From positions 1 through 31,452 of the forward strand of contig NZ_LSJI01000071.1 in NCBI RefSeq assembly GCF_001557235.1: DNA of 31,452 nt, written 5' to 3'. The DNA is from Phenylobacterium sp. CCH9-H3 (GTDB lineage Bacteria; Pseudomonadota; Alphaproteobacteria; Caulobacterales; Caulobacteraceae). Position 1 is the stretch's first letter. Each line of letters opens with the position of its first letter. Positions 16,903-22,827 of the stretch are shown here, in pieces. The notes under the pieces were generated by a model. It was not told the origin of the DNA, made no database searches, and saw nothing but the letters and a program-made list of their open reading frames with translations. The position numbers and the translations under genes are program-made.

Positions 16903-17878
16903 GGGGCGAACTCCGCCCGGCCGCGCGGGACAATCCCTGCGGTCCGGGCGCCCCGCGCCGCCCTTCCTCTTCCTCCTTCAACGCCAGATCGTTCCAATCC
17001 CCGGCGCCCACCGGCGGCAGCACGACGTCGGCCGCCACGCCCGCGCGGCGCAGGTGCGCGCAGAGCAGGCCTGCTGAGCGCTCGCCGTCCGGTCCCCGGT
17101 CCCCGGCGATCAGGACGGTGCGAACCCCCTCGGGCGCCCGCCAACGGCGCAGGTTGCTCGTCGACAGCAGCGCCCAGCCGGGCAGGCCGAACCGCGCCGC
17201 GGCGGCCAGGGTGGTGAAGACGCCTTCGGCCACCAGGAGGCGGCCACAAGCGGGGGCGGCAAGCTGGACAGCGGCCCCAGCCGGGATGGCGCCGATGACC
17301 TTGCGCGACGGCCGCGCGGTGCGGCTTCGGCGCCCGGTCGCGTCGAGGTAGGTGATCTCGACCGCGGTGAGCTCGCCATCCGCCGCCGCGATGGGCGCGA
17401 GCAGGGCGGGCCGGAAGGGTCCGCGACCGCGATAGACGGCCTGAGGGACGGCGCTCGATTGGCGGAGCGCGCCCACCTGCGGGCCGGCAAAGCCGCGGCC
17501 TTGGCAGTACACGCCAGCCGGCCCCTCCGACGAGATCGGCTGGGCCGCCGCCCAGAGCGCCTGCGCGGCGCGGACGCGCTCGGCGACGCTGCGATCAGGC
17601 GAAGGGTCCGCAAGGCTCGCGTCGCCGCCCCTCAGGAGCCGGTTCTGGGCATCGATCCAGCCGTCCGCGCGCAATGCGTCCAGCACCTCGCGCCAATCCG
17701 CCCGTCCGAAGCTGTGGACCAGCACTCGCCCGGCTTCGAGACGCAACGACACCGACCTGTCGGCCGGGCCGTGTCCCGGGGCGGGCGCCAGCGCACGGCG
17801 CCCACCGGCATACCATTCGCCGCCAAGGGCGCGGGCGAGCGCGGCAAGACTGGAGGGGCCGGAGGCGGTGGCGGGCAT
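16877..17878 (-). CDS. Toprim domain protein (primase-like)
   Basis: A 333-residue protein. The N-terminal part has HGPADRSVSLRLEAGRVLVHSFG, the substitute for the zinc-ribbon region found in plasmid Toprim proteins. The Toprim fold lies in the C-terminal third: LLVAEGVFTTLAAA (catalytic Glu), then VLIAGDRGPDGE, where the usual D-x-D reads D-R-G, and VGAGDWNDLAL. Several mobile-element relatives seem to share this D-R-G form, so I do not call it inactive. Likely role is primer synthesis on transferred single-stranded DNA. Its stop overlaps the parB start by 26 bases. Confidence 0.82.
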   Translation of the reverse strand: MPATASGPSSLAALARALGGEWYAGGRRALAPAPGHGPADRSVSLRLEAGRVLVHSFGRADWREVLDALRADGWIDAQNRLLRGGDASLADPSPDRSVAERVRAAQALWAAAQPISSEGPAGVYCQGRGFAGPQVGALRQSSAVPQAVYRGRGPFRPALLAPIAAADGELTAVEITYLDATGRRSRTARPSRKVIGAIPAGAAVQLAAPACGRLLVAEGVFTTLAAAARFGLPGWALLSTSNLRRWRAPEGVRTVLIAGDRGPDGERSAGLLCAHLRRAGVAADVVLPPVGAGDWNDLALKEEEEGRRGAPGPQGLSRAAGRSSPHACDRFPS

Positions 17879-17948
17879 CGGACGTTCCAGGATCGAAGAC
17901 GCCTGGTCGGCCCTTCCTCCACGTCCCGGTCACGCCACGAACAAGCGT

Positions 17949-17968
17949 CCGCGCCCTTGCGGGCGCGG
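17949..17968. other. GC-rich hairpin between two minus-strand genes
   Basis: A perfect 8-bp stem CCGCGCCC/GGGCGCGG with loop TTGC, lying after the stop of the small basic protein (17986) and before the Toprim start (17878). The minus-strand sequence after it, ACGCTTGT, has only a weak T run, so it may be a leaky terminator or an RNA-stability element. Confidence 0.45.
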
Positions 17969-17985
17969 CGAAAAGCGCGGCTTGC

Positions 17986-18330
17986 CTAGCGCTTGCGGCT
18001 CGCGTCGGCGCCCACGAAGCGACCGCTGTTGCTGTCCCGCTTCTGGGTCAACACCGATGCGGCCGCCGTCCGGGCCGACTTGGTCGACTTCGGGTTCGAC
18101 AGCACCTTGCCGGCGACACTCTTTAGGCCCGCCGTCGGCGACTTGCTAACCGCCAGGGTCGACCGCTGGCTCGACACCACGGCCACGCGCTTCGACTGCT
18201 GCTTGAGCCAGTCGATCTCGGATCGCGGCAAGGTCCGGCTCGCGACCAAGGATTTGCCCTTCGACATCGGTGAGGCAGTCGAGGCCGTGCCCGAACTGCT
18301 CCTGCCAGAAGGTGTCGAGGTCTTCGCCAT
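17986..18330 (-). CDS. Small basic Ser/Lys-rich hypothetical protein
   Basis: Up to 114 residues from MAKTSTPS; an internal start MSKGKSLVASRTL at 18267 (93 residues) is at least as likely because the first 21 codons overlap deep inside the phosphoribosyltransferase gene. Lysine-, serine- and arginine-rich throughout, with TLPRSEIDWLKQQSKR in the middle and a C-terminus QKRDSNSGRFVGADASRKR that looks like a conserved tail motif. Probably nucleic-acid binding, by composition only. Overlap by at least 120 bases in another frame with the gene upstream is unusual, but both frames look protein-like. Confidence 0.55.
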   Translation of the reverse strand: MAKTSTPSGRSSSGTASTASPMSKGKSLVASRTLPRSEIDWLKQQSKRVAVVSSQRSTLAVSKSPTAGLKSVAGKVLSNPKSTKSARTAAASVLTQKRDSNSGRFVGADASRKR

Positions 18331-18937
18331 GTTTCTCCCTTAGCACGGCCAGGGTTTCGGGTCTGAGCGCAATCTGGTCTGCGTCGCGGCTCTGGGTAAG
18401 GGTGGTCATCCCGATGACCCGCCCGCCGTGGGCCTCGACGTAACCCTTGAGGTTCGCGAGCGTGCCGCCCACGCCTACGTGGTCGTCGACCAGCACGTAG
18501 TCCGCGCCCTCGATCACCGGGCCCTCGAACGCGGCCGGCGTCACCAGCCGGTTGAAGGCCTTGGCCCGCGTATGGCCCACGGTGTTGTTCTGGACGATCT
18601 CGCCGGCGCTCACCGTCAAGCCCAGCTCCCGAGCCAGAATCTGGGCCATGGCGTCGGGAATGGCGTTGAACCCAGTGGTCTCCAGCGCGGTGATCGGGAG
18701 CAGGATCGGTGCGCGGCCCGCGATGAGGGCCCGCAGCCGCTCCGTCGGCTCCGCAGCGAGCAGATCCTCGGCCAGCGTCAGCGCCGCGTCCGCGTCGCCC
18801 GCCTTGGCCGCGGCATAGGCCGGGTGGTGATCGCGCAGGACCGTCTCAGTGTGGACGATCACCGGCGCGAACCCGTCCGGCCAGGGCGTGCGGGGCGGCA
18901 GCGCCGCCGCGGCGTCGGACTCACTTTCGCTAGCCAT
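18146..18937 (-). CDS. PRTase-fold phosphoribosyltransferase-like protein
   Basis: A 263-residue protein. The PRPP-binding signature is clear in YVLVDDHVGVGGTLANLKGY (two acidic residues followed by G-x-G-G-T), with EIVQNNTVGHTRAKAFNR before it as the substrate-side hood. The C-terminal region HGEDLDTFWQEQFGHGLDCLTDVEG recurs in relatives carried on alphaproteobacterial plasmids and ICEs. Substrate is unknown; these enzymes may salvage bases or modify nucleotides. Last recognised backbone gene before the lasso locus. The divergent 106-base gap to the gene at 19044 must hold its promoter. Confidence 0.83.
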   Translation of the reverse strand: MASESESDAAAALPPRTPWPDGFAPVIVHTETVLRDHHPAYAAAKAGDADAALTLAEDLLAAEPTERLRALIAGRAPILLPITALETTGFNAIPDAMAQILARELGLTVSAGEIVQNNTVGHTRAKAFNRLVTPAAFEGPVIEGADYVLVDDHVGVGGTLANLKGYVEAHGGRVIGMTTLTQSRDADQIALRPETLAVLREKHGEDLDTFWQEQFGHGLDCLTDVEGQILGREPDLAAIRDRLAQAAVEARGRGVEPAVDPGG

Positions 18938-19043
18938 GCGCCGATCAAACAGGACACGGGCCGAAACACCAACGACCGGGCCGCTGGCGTCACCGTCCTG
19001 GCAATGCTAGCCCCGCCAGAAGGGCGCCTTCGAGTCGATTGCC

Positions 19044-19280
19044 ATGAATTCTGAATCCCTGGAGGCGCTGACCAACGCGCGCCGGCTGGTCCGCACGCTT
19101 GATGCCGCCCCCGATCCCCTGCGCCAGGCGCAGGCTGCGATCTCCGGCCTGATCCGCGCCAAGGGCTGGGCGCCGGACCAGGAACACGCGATCCTGGCGC
19201 TGGCCGAATGGCTCGCGCAGCGGCCGCCGGTCACCGCCCTCAAGCCGCGCTGCCAAGCCCTTCTGAAGACCCTGGCCTAG
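19044..19280 (+). CDS. Hypothetical protein at the head of the lasso region
   Basis: A 78-residue, mostly helical protein starting MNSESLEALTNARRLV, with WAPDQEHAILALAEWLAQRPP in the middle. No family recognised. Plus strand like the lasso genes, divergent from the phosphoribosyltransferase and 179 bases ahead of the GntR gene. Whether it belongs to the lasso locus or to the element backbone cannot be told. Confidence 0.6.
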   Translation: MNSESLEALTNARRLVRTLDAAPDPLRQAQAAISGLIRAKGWAPDQEHAILALAEWLAQRPPVTALKPRCQALLKTLA

Positions 19281-19308
19281 AGTTTTAAGGTCAATCTCAG
19301 CAGATATA

Positions 19309-19325
19309 CTTCCGAACATCGGAAG
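19309..19325 (+). terminator. Short inverted repeat, weak terminator or operator
   Basis: CTTCCGA and TCGGAAG separated by three bases, then TTTCTT. It lies 28 bases after the stop at 19280. The stem is only moderately GC-rich, so a regulator site is an alternative reading. Confidence 0.35.
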
Positions 19326-19386
19326 GTTTCTTGCCTGTTTCTGCGCACCTCCGCGCGGTTCCCGCCAAACACTTCCAGGGGGTGAA

Positions 19387-19393
19387 TATATCG
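19387..19393 (+). promoter_or_regulatory. TATATCG element upstream of the GntR gene
   Basis: A single TATATCG in otherwise GC-rich DNA, 66 bases before the GntR start. The same word recurs three times just after that gene, which would suit autoregulation. Confidence 0.4.
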
Positions 19394-19459
19394 CCCTTGC
19401 CAGCGGGAGTGGTGGCGCGTTGATTGAAAGATCAGTGACAGGAGTCAGGGAGCTTTCCG

Positions 19460-20077
19460 ATGCCTATGGAGAGACTGGAGCCCTTTCGTCAGGCGTTGGT
19501 CGATCTGCGCCGGCGGATCCGCGACGGGGAGCTCGGCCCAGGCGCGCGGGTGACGGCCAAGGAGGTCGCCGAGGGGCTAAAACTCAGCCCTACGCCGGTG
19601 CGCGAGGCGCTGTCGCGCCTGGCCGGCGAGGGCCTGCTCGAGGAACGCCGCGGCGACGGCTTCTTTGTCCCGGAACTGTCGGCTGCCGACATCGCCGTCC
19701 TGTATCGCCTGAGCGAACAGCTCCTCCTGATCGCACAGGCAGAAGCGCGTGACGGCCGGGCAGCTGAGGCCCAGCCGGACGACGATCCGGTCCGAGCCGT
19801 CGAGCGCTTGTTCTTCGCTTGGACCGGTGAGGTCGGGAGCCGGGTGATCCTGGAGGCCTATCGCACTGTGGCCATCCGCCTGGCCCCCGTTCGTCGATGT
19901 GAGGTGGAGTTCATCGACGACCTCGCCCAGGAAGCCGAGCAGTTGCAGGCGCTCGCGTCCACGAGCGCTCGCGATGCGCGCGCCGAGGCGATCAAGCGCT
20001 TCCATCGCCGTCGCGTCGCGCTGGCCGAGCGCCTGTCGAAGCGCCTCGCGCCGCCAGCCTCGGAGGGCGACGCATAA
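19460..20077 (+). CDS. GntR-family transcriptional regulator of the lasso locus
   Basis: A 205-residue protein; ATG at 19460 with GGGAG eight bases upstream. Residues 8-75 are the GntR winged helix-turn-helix: ALVDLRRRIRDGELGPGARVTAKEVAE, then LSPTPVREALSRLAGEGLLEERRGDGFFV. The C-terminal helical part (about 80-200) is FCD-like and probably binds a small ligand. It stands 97 bases before the lasso precursor gene, with TATATC repeats in between and one upstream. GntR genes occur beside isopeptidase-type lasso clusters of alphaproteobacteria. The likely role is control of the A-B-C transcript and of itself; the ligand is unknown. Confidence 0.87.
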   Translation: MPMERLEPFRQALVDLRRRIRDGELGPGARVTAKEVAEGLKLSPTPVREALSRLAGEGLLEERRGDGFFVPELSAADIAVLYRLSEQLLLIAQAEARDGRAAEAQPDDDPVRAVERLFFAWTGEVGSRVILEAYRTVAIRLAPVRRCEVEFIDDLAQEAEQLQALASTSARDARAEAIKRFHRRRVALAERLSKRLAPPASEGDA

Positions 20078-20117
20078 TATATCCGAATATATCGCGATAT
20101 AGTTTGAGTATATCGCG
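20078..20117 (+). promoter_or_regulatory. Phased TATATC direct repeats, likely GntR operator/promoter of the lasso operon
   Basis: TATATC begins at 20078, 20088 and 20109, that is at spacings of 10 and 21 bases, close to whole turns of the helix. The middle copy is part of a perfect 14-base palindrome TATATCGCGATATA (20088-20101). TATAGT at 20098-20103 could serve as a -10 box. All this lies directly after the GntR stop and 58-97 bases before the precursor start. Binding by GntR is inference. Confidence 0.6.
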
Positions 20118-20174
20118 CCGCCAATCGAGGGTTGTGCTGTCGCCGATCTGGCGACGCCCAAACCGGAGGACGCT

Positions 20175-20297
20175 ATGTCCAAGCATCTGTCGATCCCCGC
20201 GAGCCGCCTGATCTGCCTCGGCGGCGCCAAGCTCGTCACCAACGCCGGCTACGCCGGTGACCAGGAAGGCCAACCCGACGACGGCCTGCCGAGCTAA
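20175..20297 (+). CDS. Lasso peptide precursor (A gene)
   Basis: A 40-residue peptide with a strong GGAGG site six bases before the ATG. The leader (23 residues) fits the proteobacterial lasso pattern: P8, then L12-x3-G16-x5-T22-x, with the conserved threonine two residues before the cut. That places the core at AGYAGDQEGQPDDGLPS (17 residues). Ala1 and Glu8 would close an 8-residue ring. Caulonodin VI likewise starts with Ala-Gly. The tail, GQPDDGLPS, is acidic and carries no aromatic or other large residue to lock the thread. My hand calculation of the threaded, dehydrated mass is about 1657.69 Da monoisotopic. The gene is followed at once by the processing and cyclase genes, which makes the call strong despite its size. 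Confidence 0.85.
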   Translation: MSKHLSIPASRLICLGGAKLVTNAGYAGDQEGQPDDGLPS

Positions 20298-20304
20298 GGG
20301 CTGA

Positions 20305-20336
20305 ACCCACCCCGGGGCGCCTGTCCCGGGGTGGGT
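20305..20336 (+). other. Perfect 12-bp hairpin between lasso A and B genes
   Basis: ACCCACCCCGGG (20305-20316) and CCCGGGGTGGGT (20325-20336) pair fully around an 8-base loop. No T run follows, so it is not a full terminator. A hairpin at this place is known in other proteobacterial lasso clusters, where it is thought to keep precursor mRNA abundant relative to the enzymes. Confidence 0.75.
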
Positions 20337-20350
20337 CGACCGCATCCAAG

Positions 20351-21022
20351 ATGATCGCGACCGAAACGGTCCGGCTGGCGCCGGACGTGCATGCCGTCGG
20401 TGTAAACGGGGACCTTGTCTTCCTGAACGTGTCCCGCGACGCCTATATCTGCTTGCCTGATGGGGAGGCCGCCGCGCACCTGAGCGCTGATCGCCGCGCC
20501 TTGACCGTGATGCAGCCGGATCTGGCGGCGGACCTCGCCGGGGCGGGCCTGTTGGCAACGCTCGGCGGGTCCGAGGATGCGGCCGTGAATCCACTCGCGG
20601 CATGGCGACATCCCTCGCGCAGCGCGTTGCCGGATCGGTTCGATCCGCCGCGCGCGCGGGATGCGATCGCCGTCGCTGCGGCGTCGCTCGACCTGCTCAC
20701 CGCTTATCGCGGGCGCGCCTTCCGCGAGATCCTGGCAATCGCGCGTCGGACGCGGACGGCGCCGCCGCACGAGAACGAAGCTCTGCTGGCCTGTGTCGCG
20801 GACTTCCACCGCTGGGCGCCCTTCGCCCCGACCAGCGCCAAGTGTCTGCTCCGCTCCTTCATGCTGCTCAGGTGGTTGCAACGCCGGGGCCACGACGCCC
20901 TTTGGGTCTTCGGCGTGCGGACCTGGCCGTTCCATGCCCACTGCTGGCTGCAATGCGGCGACCTTGTGCTCGACGACGAGCCGGATCGCATCCGGGCCTT
21001 CACTCCGATCCTGGTCCAGTGA
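20351..21022 (+). CDS. Lasso peptide B protein: RRE plus leader peptidase
   Basis: A 223-residue protein. Residues 1-85 form the PqqD-like RiPP recognition element (VHAVGVNGDLVFLNVSRDAYICLP), which binds the leader peptide. Residues 100-223 are the transglutaminase-like cysteine protease that removes the leader and hands the core to the cyclase: C165 in TSAKCLLRS, H197 in FHAHCWLQ and Asp208/209 in LVLDDEPD. This single fused form is normal for proteobacterial lasso clusters. Only a weak ribosome site precedes the ATG, 14 bases after the A/B hairpin. Its stop overlaps the cyclase start in GTGA. Confidence 0.93.
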   Translation: MIATETVRLAPDVHAVGVNGDLVFLNVSRDAYICLPDGEAAAHLSADRRALTVMQPDLAADLAGAGLLATLGGSEDAAVNPLAAWRHPSRSALPDRFDPPRARDAIAVAAASLDLLTAYRGRAFREILAIARRTRTAPPHENEALLACVADFHRWAPFAPTSAKCLLRSFMLLRWLQRRGHDALWVFGVRTWPFHAHCWLQCGDLVLDDEPDRIRAFTPILVQ

Positions 21023-22827
21023 AGCGCGCCGGCTATCTCGCCCTGACATGGCCGCGCGGAGCGGAGCTTGCCCGAGCGCGCGCCGAGCAGATCGCGCACA
21101 TCCTCGCCGACACCGGCGACTGGCGCCTCAGTTACGCACACGCGGATCTGCGGGTCTGGACGGCGACCCGGGATCCGCCAGGCGTCAAGGCGCATATGGG
21201 CGGCGGCGGCGTCACCATTGGCGCGGTCTACCCGATGCCTGGCCGCCCCGTGAGCCAAGGAGTGGCCTGCGCGGAGCCTCTTGCGAACGCTCGGCAGATC
21301 AGCCGCGCGCACTGGGGCCGCTTCGTCGCATTGCTCCCGGAGCCGCAGGGAGCAGGGGTCTGGGTCTACCGCGACCCCTCCGGGGGCATGGCGGCCTTCG
21401 CCTGGTCCCTTGGCGACGGTCTGGAGGCGGTGTCCTCTGAACTGAACGGCTTTCCTCTCGGCATTGGCCCCCGACGCCCCTTCCTCAACTGGTGCGCCAT
21501 CGCGGAACTGATCGCCAAGCCGGCGGTCTGCGCGACGCAGGTGCTGGTCGAAGATGTCGTCGCCATCCAACCCGGCGAGTGCTTCAAGTTGGGCGACGAC
21601 AAGGTGGCCGAGGTGATCTGGAGTCCGGCGGACTTCGGGGACGATCCGATCGACGACTCCATGTCAGCGGCGGACGGCCTGCGCGAGCGCGTCGATCTGT
21701 GCACGTCGACCCTGATCGGCGGCTACGACCGGGCCCTCCTGGAGGTATCCGGCGGTCTGGACTCCGCGATCCTCGCGGGCGCCTTGCACCAGGGCGGGCT
21801 CACCGGGCGCATTTCCGAGGCCGTCAACATCGCCTTCGGCCGGCCCGAGTCCGATGAGCAGAGCTACGCCCGCGCGGTCGCCTCGCGAGCCGGCATCCCT
21901 CTCACTGAGCGCCGGCACCACCCCGAGGCGCTGGACCTCGCAGACCTCGAGGACCTGGCCGGTGAATTCCGGCCATCCGCCAACGGCGTCGATCCCAAAT
22001 GGGACCGGGACGAGATCGAACGCGCCCACGCGACGGGGTCGAGGGCGATCGTGTCCGGACAGGGGGGCGACGCCCTCTTCATGCAGATGTCGACGCCGGG
22101 CCTCATGGCCGACGCTTGGCGCCGGGACGGCTGGTCTGCACTCCGCGGTCCCCTGCTGGGGGACGTGGCGCGCCGCACGCGGCGATCGGTCTGGGCGGTC
22201 CTGCGCGATGCGCGCGCCGAGGGGCGCGGGCGAGCCGCCCTGTCGGAGGAGCTGTGGTCTTCGCTTATCTCGCCGGAGGTGCGCGCCGCGACCCGGGACC
22301 TGAAGCCGACGTGGGAACGGCAGGCCGAGGCGCGTGGCCTGCCGCCGGGCAAGCGGTTGCACATCCATGCTCTGGCCCGGTTCCTCCTCAACGAAGGTCC
22401 AAGCCGGCGGCGGCGGGAAGTCGATGTGCTCTACCCGCTATTCGCTCAGCCGGTCGTCGAGCACGCCCTGCGCATCCCTGCGCCGGTGCTGGCCGGGTCC
22501 AGCTACGACCGCGCCTACGCCCGCAGCGTGTTCGCCGATCGGCTGCCGGACATCGTCGTCAAGCGACGCGCCAAGGGCATCGTCACCGTCTACTTTGCCA
22601 AGCTCATCGCCGCCAGCCTTCCGGCTCTGCGGCCCTACCTGCTCGAAGGCTGCCTGGCCGAAGCCGGCGTGCTCGACCGCGCCCGCCTGGAGCGCGCGCT
22701 CGCGCCGGAGCATCTCATCTGGGCGGCGAAGCCCTCGGACATCCTGTGGGCGGTGGCGACCGAGGCGTGGGTGCGTCACTGGCAGAAGCAGGTTCCGGAC
22801 TCGCTGACGGCGCCGCGGGGGGTGTAG
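21019..22827 (+). CDS. Lasso peptide C protein: asparagine-synthetase-like cyclase
   Basis: A 602-residue protein starting at GTG 21019, which overlaps the B stop by four bases; a longer open frame upstream only shadows the B gene. The N-terminal third is the glutamine-hydrolase-like fold that has lost its catalytic cysteine in lasso cyclases. The ATP pyrophosphatase motif S244-G-G-L-D-S249 sits in LLEVSGGLDSAILAGAL. It continues with the synthetase core (IVSGQGGDALFMQ). The enzyme adenylates the ring acid (Glu8 of the core) and joins it to the freed N-terminus. Its 3' end overlaps the isopeptidase gene on the other strand by 113 bases. Confidence 0.93.
   Translation: MKRAGYLALTWPRGAELARARAEQIAHILADTGDWRLSYAHADLRVWTATRDPPGVKAHMGGGGVTIGAVYPMPGRPVSQGVACAEPLANARQISRAHWGRFVALLPEPQGAGVWVYRDPSGGMAAFAWSLGDGLEAVSSELNGFPLGIGPRRPFLNWCAIAELIAKPAVCATQVLVEDVVAIQPGECFKLGDDKVAEVIWSPADFGDDPIDDSMSAADGLRERVDLCTSTLIGGYDRALLEVSGGLDSAILAGALHQGGLTGRISEAVNIAFGRPESDEQSYARAVASRAGIPLTERRHHPEALDLADLEDLAGEFRPSANGVDPKWDRDEIERAHATGSRAIVSGQGGDALFMQMSTPGLMADAWRRDGWSALRGPLLGDVARRTRRSVWAVLRDARAEGRGRAALSEELWSSLISPEVRAATRDLKPTWERQAEARGLPPGKRLHIHALARFLLNEGPSRRRREVDVLYPLFAQPVVEHALRIPAPVLAGSSYDRAYARSVFADRLPDIVVKRRAKGIVTVYFAKLIAASLPALRPYLLEGCLAEAGVLDRARLERALAPEHLIWAAKPSDILWAVATEAWVRHWQKQVPDSLTAPRGV

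Noticed and set aside
17138..17160. Toprim D-x-D reading D-R-G as a sign of an inactive enzyme
   Set aside because: Related mobile-element Toprim proteins seem to share the D-R-G form, and the catalytic Glu and the GDWND block are present, so loss of activity is not supported.
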